Assembly: GCF_001746295.1 (NCBI RefSeq)
Contig: NZ_MJAH01000004.1
Span: forward strand, 277,995 to 341,994
Reading direction: 5' to 3'
Source of the DNA: Streptomyces sp. LUP47B
GTDB taxonomy: Bacteria; Actinomycetota; Actinomycetes; Streptomycetales; Streptomycetaceae
DNA length: 64,000 nt
How positions within the stretch are numbered: the stretch's first letter is position 1; every line of letters starts with the position of its first letter. Below, in pieces: positions 48,694 through 58,017 of the stretch. Position numbers and translations under genes: made by a program. A model generated the notes under the pieces. It was not told the DNA's origin, searched no databases, and saw only the letters and a list, made by a program, of their open reading frames with translations.

Positions 48694-49731
48694 ATGGAGG
48701 GAAGCGCGATCCGGCTGCACCACCTGCGGAAGTCGTTCGGGGAGACGACCGCCGTGGCCGGGATCGACCTGGAGATCCGGGACGGGGAGTTCTTCTCGAT
48801 GCTCGGCCCCTCCGGCTCGGGCAAGACCACGGTCCTGCGCCTGATCGCCGGCTTCGAGACCCCCACCGAGGGCCGCGTCGAGCTCGCCGGACAGGAGGTC
48901 ACCGGCCTCGCACCCTTCGAGCGGGACGTCCACACCGTCTTCCAGGACTACGCCCTCTTCCCCCACATGAGTGTCGAGCAGAACGTCGCCTACGCGCTCA
49001 AGGTCCGGGGGGTGCCCAGGGCGGAGCGGGCGGTGCGGGCGCGCAAGGCACTCGGCGAGGTGCGTCTGGAGGGCTTCGGCAGACGGCGTCCGGCGCAGCT
49101 GTCCGGCGGGCAGCGCCAGCGGGTCGCTCTCGCCCGGGCCCTCGTCGGCCGTCCCCGGGTGCTGCTGCTCGACGAGCCGCTCGGGGCGCTCGATCTGAAG
49201 CTGCGGGAGGAGATGCAGGTCGAGCTCAAGGCGCTCCAGCGCGAGGTCGGCATCACCTTCGTGCTCGTCACCCACGACCAGCAGGAGGCCCTGACGATGA
49301 GCGACCGTATCGCCGTCTTCCACCAGGGCCGTATCGAACAGGTCGGTACCCCGGCCGAGATCTACGAACGCCCCGCGACGCCCTTCGTGGCGTCCTTCGT
49401 CGGCACGTCCAATCTCCTCGAAGGGGACACCGCCCGCCGGATCGTCGGCGTGCCGGGTACCTACAGTGTCCGGCCCGAGAAGATCCGCATCCTGAAGGAG
49501 TCCGCGGAGCCGGACGAGCCGGAACACGCCTCTGTCACCGGGACCGTCGCCGAGGTGGTCTACCTGGGCGACGCCACGCGCTTCCTCGTCGACCTCGACG
49601 GGGGCGGCCGCCTCACCGCCCTTCAGCAGAACCTGGAGACGTCGTCCGAGGACGTGGCCGGGTACCGGGGTGCCCGGGTGCGACTGCAATGGCACAGGCG
49701 GCATGCCGTCGCGGTGCCCACCACTGACTGA
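48694..49731 (+). CDS. ABC transporter ATP-binding protein (PotA type)
   Basis: 345-residue ATPase. Walker A is MLGPSGSGKTTVLRL near residue 38, Q-loop FQDYALFPHMSV, signature LSGGQRQRVALARAL near 137, Walker B VLLLDEPLGALDLK and switch His in LVTHDQQEA. A C-terminal TOBE domain (about 270-345) is present, as in PotA and other spermidine/putrescine, iron or mineral transporters. It would energise the permeases encoded downstream, but a tnpB gene in the opposite orientation separates it from them. ATG with GAAAGG nine bases upstream. Confidence 0.94.
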   Translation: MEGSAIRLHHLRKSFGETTAVAGIDLEIRDGEFFSMLGPSGSGKTTVLRLIAGFETPTEGRVELAGQEVTGLAPFERDVHTVFQDYALFPHMSVEQNVAYALKVRGVPRAERAVRARKALGEVRLEGFGRRRPAQLSGGQRQRVALARALVGRPRVLLLDEPLGALDLKLREEMQVELKALQREVGITFVLVTHDQQEALTMSDRIAVFHQGRIEQVGTPAEIYERPATPFVASFVGTSNLLEGDTARRIVGVPGTYSVRPEKIRILKESAEPDEPEHASVTGTVAEVVYLGDATRFLVDLDGGGRLTALQQNLETSSEDVAGYRGARVRLQWHRRHAVAVPTTD

Positions 49732-49737
49732 CCGTTC

Positions 49738-51453
49738 CTAAAGACTGAGCGAGAGTGGGTCCTGTTGCCAGAACGCATGCTCAGCCGGGTGTCCCGAACG
49801 GTGTTGGGCACCCTGGTCGCCCGCTTTCGCTCCACTGCCGGGCGGCGCGCATCCGGTGCGCGGTCCGGGAATGTGGGGGCGGGGTCCCTCACGCCGACGA
49901 ATCTCCGGTCGGGCCTGGACGGTCCGATGCCCCGCACCATCACTCCGGTGATGCGGGGGCGGTGTCGTCCGTCGCCTGATCGGATGTCCGAGGGCGCGTC
50001 GCCCGATCGCGATGCTTGCCGCATCGTGCCGGGAAATCGTGCGTCGTGGGGTGGTCAGTGGTTTCTGCCAGTGCTGGGCGCCCCATCGGCTGGTGTAGGC
50101 GGGGTCGACCGCGACGACGACGATGTCCTGTTCGGCGGCCATCGACACCAGCCGGGCTTTGAGCTTCGCGGTGGGGAAGCGGGAGATGAGGCGGCGGAAA
50201 CGCTTGTTGCGGCCGTGCTTCTCGCGGCTGGTGCCGTCGCTGAAGTCGAGGTCCTCAATCGCGATCGCGGCGGCCCCGCAGCGCCGGGCGTGGTGCAGCA
50301 GCCGGGTCAGGGCGTGCCGGATCTGCGCGTTCCGGTGCTGGGTGCTCCCGGTGAGGTCGTAGAAGAAGCGCTGCGGTTCGCCGACCGGGTTGCCGTGCAC
50401 ATCCAGGTGCCAGGCGGCGAGGTGGTCGTCGTTCATGTCCACCCCCACCACGCCCCGCGCCAGCGCCGCCTGAAGCGGCAGGACGGGAGCGGCTGCGCGC
50501 TGCCAGGACGCGGTGACATACCAACGTCCGCGCATCACATCGTGGTGGATGCGGTAGGCCACCGCCCGGTTCGCGGTGACCCGGTCACGCCACTCCTGCC
50601 CGCGGTGTCGGAACGCCACCGGGGCGTCGAGGACGTAGCGGCCGTGCGGGGCGTTGGCCAAGTGGGCCAGCGGGGCCGGGAGCTTGACCGAGAGTCGGCC
50701 GGTGTCGGTGACGCGGATCGTCTCGTTGCCGAAGCGCTTGCCGGACTCCCCGTCTGCGGTCAGGAACATCCGCTCCGCGCGCCAGCGCTGCCGCCAGGCC
50801 TGCTCGTCCAGGCCGGCCGCTTGAAGGTGGTGACGGGTCTTCGCGAGGCGTTTGCCACCGCGCACCACCCGCACCCGGCCCGCCGCCCAGTCCGCCTCCA
50901 ACCCCACGAGGCGGGCCTTCAGCGTCTGCAGGCGGCGGGACTTGGCGTGCCACTCAGCGCGCGAGCCGTACCCGCGCACCAGGCCGTCCCGCTTGTCCGC
51001 CTTGGCCCCCAAGGGCCGGGCCAGCCGCGCCTCGATGGACGTGATCTGCCCTCGCAGCCAGGCCATGTGGGCGGCCTGCCCGCGCCGGGCCAGCGCCCAC
51101 TGATCATGGCTGGCCTTGGTGATACTGCCCGCCCACCGAGCCGACGACGTCCCCGTCAGCGACCTCTTGCGCACCGCCCACGAGGCCGCATCATGACCTG
51201 GCCCCTGCCGGGACCGCTCCGCGAGATCACCGGCCGCCAACGAACCCAAGTAGACGCCGACCTCGGTGAGCACCGCCGCGTCCGCATCCGACACCCGCAG
51301 TCGGTCCCGGATCGCGACCCCGGCCGGGCCGGGCACCACGAACGACGCCTCCACATTCCGCGACCCGCCCACTCGTACACCCCCGCCCTGCCGAAGACCC
51401 CCGTCCACGGCAGTCAACGAGCAGCATCCGCAAAGGTCACCCATTCGACCCAC
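49738..51453 (-). mobile_element. tnpB: Solo tnpB (IS200/IS605-type OrfB) gene
   Basis: Frame of 571 residues encoding an RNA-guided TnpB-type nuclease. RuvC catalytic residues are all visible: Asp339 in RGVVGVDMNDD, Glu400 in AAIAIEDLDF and Asp477 in SRHDAASIAIG. The zinc-ribbon Cys pairs that normally follow VDPAYTS are missing; the sequence reads DPAYTSRWGAQHWQKPL. No tnpA is present. The N-terminal ~50 residues are doubtful, with starts possible at 51453 (GTG), 51444 (ATG) or later. The last ~75 residues are low-complexity and probably overlap the region that would give the guide (omega) RNA. It lies 6 bp after the ATPase stop codon, on the opposite strand, inside an ABC operon. Element ends could not be fixed. 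Confidence 0.85.
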
Positions 51454-51625
51454 GAACTCCGGTTCCCTCCCGAATCCGCAGGCAGCCCACCCACATCAGC
51501 AGACCTCTTGGCGTGCAGATGAACCACCACATCCAGTACGGGCGCTCACCCACGATCACCAGAAGTCACTTCCGCCAAGTCCAGCGGCAACGGTTCCCAA
51601 CCCCTTCTCGCAGATGGAGTACGTC
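51454..51625. other. Gap between tnpB and the binding-protein gene
   Basis: About 170 bp less GC-rich than its surroundings, with no gene and no clear promoter. It should contain one end of the tnpB element and the junction to the original operon sequence, but I could not place the boundary. Confidence 0.4.
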
Positions 51626-52819
51626 GTGCGCCTCACCCTCAAGGCGGCTGCGGCCGTCACCCTCCTGTTCGTCGCCACCGCCTGCGGCTCCTCCGACTCC
51701 GGCCCCGGCGGCTCCTCCTCCGGACTCAACCCGCCCGATCTCAAGGCGCCCACCAAGCTCGGCGCGACCGAGGGGCAGGTCAATCTGATCGCCTGGGCCG
51801 GCTATGTCGAGGACGGCTCCAACGACCCGAAGGCCGACTGGGTCAGCGACTTCGAGAAGCAGACCGGCTGCCGGGTCAACTCCAAGACCGCCGCCAGCTC
51901 CGACGAGATGGTCAAGCTGATGAAGACCGGTCAGTACGACGCCGTCTCCGCCTCCGGCGACGCCTCCCTGCGCCTCATAGCCTCCGGCGACGCGGCCCCC
52001 GTCAACACCGCCCTCGTCCCCAACTACCGGGACATCTTCAGCGGGTTGAAGAACGGCGCCTGGAACTCCGTCGACGGGCGGATGTACGGCATCCCGCACG
52101 GCCGGGGCGCCAACCTGCTGATGTACAACACCGAGAAGGTCACCCCCGCGCCGACGTCCTGGTCCGCCGTCTTCGACGACGCCTCCACATACCAGGGCCA
52201 CGTCACCGCGTACGACTCACCGATCTACATCGCCGACGCGGCGCTGTATCTGAAGGCGACCAAGCCCGATCTCGGCATCAAGGATCCCTACGCCCTGGAC
52301 CAGAAGCAGTTCGACGCCGCCGTGGCCCTGCTCAAGCGGCAGAACGCGAACATCGGCGAGTACTGGAGCGACTATCTCAAGGAGATCTCCGCGTTCAAGA
52401 GCGGTGACTCCGTGGTCGGCACCACCTGGCAGGTGATCGCCAACCTCACCGCGGACGAGGGCGCCAAGGTCAAGGCCTTCGTCCCCGAGGAGGGTTCGAC
52501 CGGCTGGTCCGACACCTGGATGGTCTCCGCCAAGGCCAAGCACCCCAACTGCGCCTACAAGTGGCTCGACTGGATCGTCTCGCCGAAGGTCAACGCCCAG
52601 GTCGCCGAGTACTTCGGCGAGGCACCCGCCAACTCCAAGGCCTGCGACCTCACCAGTGACAAGAACTTCTGCACGACCTACCACGCCTCCGACGAGGACT
52701 ACTGGAAGAACATCGCCTTCTGGAACACGCCCATCGAGCAGTGCCTGGACGGCCGCACGGACGTCAAGTGCGTGCCGTACGCCAAGTGGGTCCAGGCGTG
52801 GACCGAGATCAAGGGCTGA
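51626..52819 (+). CDS. Polyamine-type substrate-binding lipoprotein (PotD/PotF-like)
   Basis: 397-residue exported protein. The signal MRLTLKAAAAVTLLFVATAC gives a lipobox Cys at residue 20. The mature part shows VNLIAWAGYVEDGSNDPKADW, then the SDEMVKLMKTGQYDAVSASGD and MYGIPHGRGANLLMYNT stretches typical of spermidine/putrescine-binding proteins. Substrate could be a polyamine or another amine. GTG at 51626 is chosen because GGAG lies six bases upstream; an ATG 12 bp earlier has none. Permease genes follow at once. The tnpB insertion lies between this gene and its ATPase partner. Confidence 0.92.
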   Translation: MRLTLKAAAAVTLLFVATACGSSDSGPGGSSSGLNPPDLKAPTKLGATEGQVNLIAWAGYVEDGSNDPKADWVSDFEKQTGCRVNSKTAASSDEMVKLMKTGQYDAVSASGDASLRLIASGDAAPVNTALVPNYRDIFSGLKNGAWNSVDGRMYGIPHGRGANLLMYNTEKVTPAPTSWSAVFDDASTYQGHVTAYDSPIYIADAALYLKATKPDLGIKDPYALDQKQFDAAVALLKRQNANIGEYWSDYLKEISAFKSGDSVVGTTWQVIANLTADEGAKVKAFVPEEGSTGWSDTWMVSAKAKHPNCAYKWLDWIVSPKVNAQVAEYFGEAPANSKACDLTSDKNFCTTYHASDEDYWKNIAFWNTPIEQCLDGRTDVKCVPYAKWVQAWTEIKG

Positions 52820-52822
52820 GGC

Positions 52823-53686
52823 ATGGCCCTGCTGACGCGGACCGCGGGGGCGCTGCACCGACGCCCCCGCCTGAGGCTCTCCCTGCTCCTCGCCGCCCCG
52901 CTGCTGTGGCTGGCGGTGCTCTATCTCGGTTCGCTGACCGTGCTGTTCGTCTCCGCGTTCTGGACGACGAACTCCTTCACCTCCGAGGTGGTGAAGGTCT
53001 GGTCGACCGACAACTTCCGCGAGCTGTTCACCACGCCGGTGTTCCGGCAGGTGATCCTGCGCAGCGTGGGTGTGGCGCTGGCCGTCACCGTCCTGTGCGC
53101 GGTGATCGCCTTCCCGGTCGCCTTCTACACGGCACGGGTCGCGCGGCCCAGGTGGCGACCGCTGCTGGTCGTCGCCATCCTCACCCCGCTGTGGGCGAGT
53201 TACCTGGTCAAGGTGTACGCCTGGCGGCTGATCCTCTCCGAGGGCGGGCTCGCCGACTGGATGCTGAAGCCGTTCGGGCTGAGCGGCCCGGGGTTCGGCC
53301 TGACGGCGGCCGTGCTGACCCTGACGTACCTCTGGCTGCCGTACATGATCCTGCCGATCCACACGGCGCTGGAGCAGCTGCCCGCCAATCTGCTCGACGC
53401 CTCGGCCGACCTGGGGGCGCGGGCCGGCCGGACCTTCCGGTCGGTGGTGCTCCCGATGGTGCTGCCGTCGGTCGCGGCCGGGTCGATCTTCACGTTCTCA
53501 CTGAGCCTCGGCGACTACATCACCGTGCAGATCGTCGGCGGCAAGACCCAGCTGATCGGCAACCTCGTCTACTCCAACATCGAACTCAACCTGCCGATGG
53601 CCGCCGCGCTCGGCACGGTGCCGGTGGCCGTGATCGTGCTGTACCTGCTGGCGATGCGCCGCACCGGCGCCCTGAGCAGCCTGTAG
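52823..53686 (+). CDS. ABC transporter permease (PotB type)
   Basis: 287-residue membrane protein with six hydrophobic segments. The long first segment LLAAPLLWLAVLYLGSLTVLF and the EAA-loop NLLDASADLGARAGRTFRSV near residue 195 are typical of PotB/CysU-like permeases. It starts 3 bp after the binding-protein stop with AAGGG upstream. Confidence 0.94.
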   Translation: MALLTRTAGALHRRPRLRLSLLLAAPLLWLAVLYLGSLTVLFVSAFWTTNSFTSEVVKVWSTDNFRELFTTPVFRQVILRSVGVALAVTVLCAVIAFPVAFYTARVARPRWRPLLVVAILTPLWASYLVKVYAWRLILSEGGLADWMLKPFGLSGPGFGLTAAVLTLTYLWLPYMILPIHTALEQLPANLLDASADLGARAGRTFRSVVLPMVLPSVAAGSIFTFSLSLGDYITVQIVGGKTQLIGNLVYSNIELNLPMAAALGTVPVAVIVLYLLAMRRTGALSSL

Positions 53687-53695
53687 AGGAGCCTC

Positions 53696-54511
53696 GTGCA
53701 ACTGTCCCGCTCCGCCCGTATCGCACTGCGCGTCGCCGCCGGGTTCGGCTTCGCGGTGATCTACGTCCCGCTCCTGCTCGTCCTCGTCAACTCCCTGAAC
53801 CCCGACCGGAGCGCGAGCTGGCCCCCGTCGGCGCTGACCCTGCACTGGTGGTCGGTGGCCTGGCAGAACGCGGGCGCCCGTGAGGCGCTGTGGGTCTCGG
53901 TCAAGGCGGGCCTCGGCGCCACCGCCATTGCACTGGTCCTCGGAACGCTCATCGCCTTCGCCGTCGCCCGGTACCGCTTCTTCGGCCGGGGCACCCTCTC
54001 GTTCGTCGTCGTCCTGCCGATCGCGCTCCCGGGAATCGTCACGGGCATCGCCCTCAACTCGGCGTTCGGCACGGTGCTCGAGCCGCTGGGCGTCGGCCTC
54101 GGCCTGTTCACCGTGGTCGTCGGCCACGCCACCTTCTGCATCGTCGTGGTCTTCAACAACGTCGTCGCCCGGCTCCGCCGCACCTCCGGCTCCTACGAGG
54201 AGGCCGCGATGGACCTGGGCGCGAACACCTTCCGCGCCTTCGCCGACGTCACCTTCCCCCTGGTCCGCTCGGCGCTCCTCGCGGGCGGCCTGCTCGCCTT
54301 CGCCCTCTCCTTCGACGAGATCGTCGTCACCACCTTCACCGCGGGGCCGGGAGTCGAGACCCTCCCCCTCTGGATCTTCAACAACATGACCCGCCCGCAA
54401 CAGGCACCGGTGGTGAACGTGGTGGCGGCCGTGCTGGTGCTGCTGTCCGTGCTCCCGATCTACGTGGCCCAGCGGCTGTCGGCGGACACGGCGACGGCGA
54501 GCCGGGTCTGA
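53696..54511 (+). CDS. ABC transporter permease (PotC type)
   Basis: 271-residue membrane protein with six hydrophobic segments. VIYVPLLLVLVNSLNPDRSA opens it, and the EAA-loop reads SYEEAAMDLGANTFRAFADV near residue 170, followed by FALSFDEIVVTTFTAGPGVE, a stretch characteristic of PotC proteins. GTG start with GAGGAG upstream, 9 bp after the PotB-type gene. Completes the transporter. Confidence 0.94.
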   Translation: MQLSRSARIALRVAAGFGFAVIYVPLLLVLVNSLNPDRSASWPPSALTLHWWSVAWQNAGAREALWVSVKAGLGATAIALVLGTLIAFAVARYRFFGRGTLSFVVVLPIALPGIVTGIALNSAFGTVLEPLGVGLGLFTVVVGHATFCIVVVFNNVVARLRRTSGSYEEAAMDLGANTFRAFADVTFPLVRSALLAGGLLAFALSFDEIVVTTFTAGPGVETLPLWIFNNMTRPQQAPVVNVVAAVLVLLSVLPIYVAQRLSADTATASRV

Positions 54512-54554
54512 CGTCGCGATGCCCGGCCTCGTGACGCGTCCCCTGCCCGCTTAC

Positions 54555-54588
54555 GCAAACGACTTGCATAACTTGCGCTATTCTTGCG
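54555..54588. promoter_or_regulatory. Cluster of CTTGC repeats and leaderless promoter of the LacI gene
   Basis: CTTGC occurs at 54563, 54572 and 54583, and an inverted GCAA at 54555, together forming GCAA-N5-TTGC. The -10-like TATTCT (54579-54584) ends seven bases before the ATG at 54592, and there is no ribosome-binding site, so the mRNA is probably leaderless. The repeats resemble the CTTGCAG-type sites of maltose-type LacI repressors in Streptomyces. Confidence 0.5.
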
Positions 54589-54591
54589 TTC

Positions 54592-55587
54592 ATGACGCGA
54601 CGACTTGCCGAGGTGGCGAAGAAGGTCGGGGTCAGTGAGGCCACGGTCAGCCGGGTGCTCAACGGCAAGCCGGGAGTCTCGCAGGCCACCCGGCAGGCCG
54701 TGCTGTCCGCGCTGGACGTGCTCGGGTACGAGCGGCCCACACAGTTGCGCGGTGAGCGCGCGCGGCTCGTGGGGCTGGTACTGCCGGAGCTCCAGAACCC
54801 GATCTTCCCGGCGTTCGCCGAGGTCATCGGCGGGGCACTGGCCCAGCTCGGGCTGACCCCGGTGCTGTGCACCCAGACCAAGGGCGGCGTGTCCGAGGCC
54901 GACTACGTGGACCTCCTGCTGCAGCAGCAGGTCTCCGGTGTCGTCTTCGCCGGCGGGCTCTACGCCCAGGTGGACGCGCCGCACGACCACTACCGGCGAC
55001 TCGCCGACCGCAACATCCCGGTGGTGCTGGTCAACGCGTCCATCGACGACCTCGGCTTCCCCGGCGTGTCCTGCGACGACGCGGTGGCCGTAGAGCAGGC
55101 CTGGCGGCACCTGTCCTCCCTGGGGCACGAACGGATCGGGCTGGTCCTGGGGCCGGCGGACCACGTGCCGTCGGCCCGCAAGCTGGCCGCGGCGCAGGGG
55201 CTCGGCGAGCTGCCGGAGGAGCGGGTGGCGCGGGCCATGTTCTCCATCGAGGGCGGCCACGCGGCGGCCGCCCGGCTCATCGACCGCGGCGTCACCGGCT
55301 TCATCTGCGCCAGCGACCCCCTCGCCCTCGGTGTGATCCGGGCGGCCCGCCGCAAGGGACTCGACGTGCCGGGCCAGGTGTCGGTGGTCGGCTACGACGA
55401 CTCCGCCCTGATGAACTGCACCGAGCCTCCGCTGACCACCGTCCGCCAGCCCATCGAGGCCATGGGCCGGGCCGCCGTGGAGCTGCTGAACGCTCAGGTC
55501 GGCGGCAGTTCCGTGCCGCCCGAGGAGCTGCTCTTCGAACCCGAGCTGGTGGTCCGGGGGTCCACCGCGCAAGCGCCTCGCGGCTGA
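54592..55587 (+). CDS. LacI-family transcriptional repressor
   Basis: 331-residue regulator. The helix-turn-helix is at the very N-terminus (MTRRLAEVAKKVGVSEATVS, RVLNGKPGVS) with the hinge helix, then the periplasmic-binding-like sensor (about 60-325): LVGLVLPELQNPIFPAFAEV, ICASDPLALGVIRAARRKGL and VVGYDDSALMNCTEPPLTTV. It resembles repressors of alpha-glucoside genes in Streptomyces. It stands at the head of an ABC-importer, GH13 and GH87 gene set, which it most likely controls together with itself. Confidence 0.95.
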   Translation: MTRRLAEVAKKVGVSEATVSRVLNGKPGVSQATRQAVLSALDVLGYERPTQLRGERARLVGLVLPELQNPIFPAFAEVIGGALAQLGLTPVLCTQTKGGVSEADYVDLLLQQQVSGVVFAGGLYAQVDAPHDHYRRLADRNIPVVLVNASIDDLGFPGVSCDDAVAVEQAWRHLSSLGHERIGLVLGPADHVPSARKLAAAQGLGELPEERVARAMFSIEGGHAAAARLIDRGVTGFICASDPLALGVIRAARRKGLDVPGQVSVVGYDDSALMNCTEPPLTTVRQPIEAMGRAAVELLNAQVGGSSVPPEELLFEPELVVRGSTAQAPRG

Positions 55588-55640
55588 GATCCACGACTCT
55601 CTCATCGCTCTGTCGAATAATTACAGATTCTGCGTGACAT

Positions 55641-55646
55641 CTTGCG
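55641..55646 (+). promoter_or_regulatory. CTTGCG motif before the sugar-binding protein gene
   Basis: CTTGCG, the same hexamer as in the LacI gene's own promoter (54572 and 54583), sits 63 bp before the binding-protein start, in the AT-rich region 55615-55650. An inverted copy CGCAAG is at 55568-55573. Candidate repressor site. Confidence 0.4.
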
Positions 55647-55708
55647 GACAGATGTCGGCGGTGCTTGAGTGTGCGGCGCCCACCGCTCCTGCCACGAGGG
55701 GTCCACCG

Positions 55709-57055
55709 ATGAGAAGCACCGGGTACCGCCGTACCGTCGCCGCGCTCAGTGTCTGTTCCCTTGCCCTCGCCGCCTCCGCCTGTGGATCGGGCGACGACAC
55801 GGCGAGCGGCAAGACCCGCATCACGGTCAACTGCATGCCGCCCAAGAGCGCCAAGGTCGACCGGCGGTTCTTCGAGCAGGACATCGCGTCCTTCGAGAAA
55901 CAGAACCCGGACATCGACGTCGTCGCGCACGACGCGTTCCCCTGCCAGGACCCCAAGACCTTCGACGCCAAGCTCGCCGGCGGGCAGATGGAGGACGTCT
56001 TCTACACGTACTTCACCGACGCCAAGCACGTCGTGGACATCAACCAGGCGGCCGATCTCACCCCGTACGTCAAGGAGTTGAAGAGCTACGGCACCCTTCA
56101 GCAGCAGCTGCGTGACATCTACACCGTCGACGGGAAGATCTACGGCATCCCGCGCACCGGCTACTCGATGGGCCTGATCTACAACAAGAGGCTCTTCGCG
56201 AAGGCCGGCCTCGACCCCGAGCAACCCCCGGCCACTTGGGCGGAGTTGCGCGCCGACGCCAAGAGGATCGCCGCGCTGGGCGACGGCACCGTCGGATACG
56301 CCGACTACAGCGCCCAGAACCAGGGCGGTTGGCACTTCACCGCCGAGCTCTACTCCCAGGGCGGCGACGTCGTGAGCGCGGACGGCAAGAAGGCCACCAT
56401 CGACACCCCCGAGGGCCGGGCCGTCCTGCGGAACCTGCACGACATGCGCTGGACCGACGACTCCATGGGCAGCAAGCAGCTCCTCGTCATCAACGACGTC
56501 CAGCAGATGATGGGTTCGGGCAAGCTCGGCATGTATCTCTCCGCCCCGGACAACATCCCGATCCTGGTCAAGGAGAAGGGCGGCGACTACAAGGACCTCG
56601 CGCTCGCCCCGATGCCCGGCGGCAAGGGCACGCTCATCGGCGGCGACGGCTACATGGTGAACAAGAAGGCGAGCCCCGACCAGATCAGGGCGGGCCTGAA
56701 GTGGCTCGACCACATGTTCCTCAGGCCCGGCGCGGGTTTCCTCGGCGACTACGCCCGCGCCAAGAAGGCCGACGCCCCGGTCGGCCTGCCCGAACCGCGC
56801 CTGTTCACCGGCGCCGCCGACACCAAGGACCAGCAGGTCAAGAAGGCCAACGCCAATGTGCCGGTGGAGAACTACCAGGCCTTCCTCGACGGCAACCAGT
56901 CCCTGACGATGAAGATCGAGCCGCCGAACGCCCAGCAGATCTACTCCGTCCTCGACGGAGCCGTCTCCGCCGTCCTCACCAAGAAGGACGCCGACATCGA
57001 CCAGCTCCTGAAGGACGCCTCCGGCAAGATCGACGGCATCCTGGCCCGGAGCTGA
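55709..57055 (+). CDS. Sugar-binding lipoprotein of an ABC importer
   Basis: 448-residue substrate-binding protein, family 1. The signal RRTVAALSVCSLALAASAC gives a lipobox Cys near residue 25. Later blocks, KIYGIPRTGYSMGLIYNKRL, GYADYSAQNQGGWHFTAELY and GTLIGGDGYMVNKKASPDQI, are typical of binding proteins for malto- or alpha-gluco-oligosaccharides. The ATG at 55709 has GAGGGG upstream; the frame is open further upstream without a ribosome site. Transport genes follow 5 bp later. Confidence 0.92.
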   Translation: MRSTGYRRTVAALSVCSLALAASACGSGDDTASGKTRITVNCMPPKSAKVDRRFFEQDIASFEKQNPDIDVVAHDAFPCQDPKTFDAKLAGGQMEDVFYTYFTDAKHVVDINQAADLTPYVKELKSYGTLQQQLRDIYTVDGKIYGIPRTGYSMGLIYNKRLFAKAGLDPEQPPATWAELRADAKRIAALGDGTVGYADYSAQNQGGWHFTAELYSQGGDVVSADGKKATIDTPEGRAVLRNLHDMRWTDDSMGSKQLLVINDVQQMMGSGKLGMYLSAPDNIPILVKEKGGDYKDLALAPMPGGKGTLIGGDGYMVNKKASPDQIRAGLKWLDHMFLRPGAGFLGDYARAKKADAPVGLPEPRLFTGAADTKDQQVKKANANVPVENYQAFLDGNQSLTMKIEPPNAQQIYSVLDGAVSAVLTKKDADIDQLLKDASGKIDGILARS

Positions 57056-57060
57056 CCCCC

Positions 57061-58017
57061 ATGAAGACGGTGGAAAGCCCGCCCCACGAGGCCATCGCCG
57101 TACCCCCATTGCAGGCGCCGCCTCCCGCAGGGGACCGGAGGCGGCGCCGCCTCGCCGACCAGGTCCGCGCCTACGGCTTCCTTCTCGGCGGACTGCTCTG
57201 CTTCGCCCTCTTCTCCTGGTACCCGGCGCTCCGCGCCGTCGTCATCGCCTTCCAGAAGTACACGCCGGGTGCCGAGCCCGAATGGGTCGGCACCGCCAAC
57301 TTCACCCGCGTGTGGCACGACCCGGAGTTCGCCGCAGCCTGGCGCAACACCCTCGCCTTCACCCTGCTGGCCCTGCTCATCGGCTTCGCGATCCCCTTCG
57401 TCATGGCACTGGTGCTCAATGAGCTGAGGCACGCGAAGGCGTTCTTCCGGGTGGTGGTCTACCTGCCCGTCATGATCCCGCCGGTGGTCAGCGCCCTACT
57501 CTGGAAGTGGTTCTACGACCCCGGAGCGGGCCTCGCCAACGAGGTACTGCGCTTCCTGCACCTGCCCACCTCGAACTGGTCCAACGGCGCCGACACCGCA
57601 CTCGTCTCCCTGGTGATCGTGGCGACCTGGGCCAACCTGGGCGGCACCGTCCTGATCTACCTGGCCGCCCTGCAGTCCATCCCCGGCGAGCTGTACGAGG
57701 CCGCCGAACTGGACGGGGCGAACCTCCTCCAGCGCATCCGCCATGTGACGCTTCCTCAGACCAGGTTCGTAGTGCTGATGCTGATGCTCCTTCAGATCAT
57801 CGCGACCATGCAGGTGTTCACGGAGCCGTTCGTGATCACCGGTGGCGGACCGGAGAACGCCACGGTCACCGTTCTCTACCTGATCTACAAGTACGCCTTC
57901 CTCTACAACGACTTCGGCGGCGCGTGTGCGCTGAGCGTCATGCTCCTGGTGCTGCTGGGCGCCTTCTCGGCCGTATATCTGCGGCTGACCCGGTCCTCGG
58001 AGGGGGATCCCGCATGA
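57061..58017 (+). CDS. Carbohydrate ABC transporter permease (MalF type)
   Basis: 318-residue membrane protein, six segments after a cytosolic Pro-rich N-terminus. The EAA-loop GELYEAAELDGANLLQRIRH lies near residue 210. The start ATG is 5 bp after the binding-protein stop; the stop overlaps the next ATG (ATGA). Confidence 0.94.
   Translation: MKTVESPPHEAIAVPPLQAPPPAGDRRRRRLADQVRAYGFLLGGLLCFALFSWYPALRAVVIAFQKYTPGAEPEWVGTANFTRVWHDPEFAAAWRNTLAFTLLALLIGFAIPFVMALVLNELRHAKAFFRVVVYLPVMIPPVVSALLWKWFYDPGAGLANEVLRFLHLPTSNWSNGADTALVSLVIVATWANLGGTVLIYLAALQSIPGELYEAAELDGANLLQRIRHVTLPQTRFVVLMLMLLQIIATMQVFTEPFVITGGGPENATVTVLYLIYKYAFLYNDFGGACALSVMLLVLLGAFSAVYLRLTRSSEGDPA

Noticed and set aside
49738..49960. 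The tnpB C-terminal tail taken as a functional domain
   Set aside because: The sequence after about residue 490 is Arg/Pro/Gly-rich and lies past the RuvC core; it more likely overlaps a non-coding guide RNA region.
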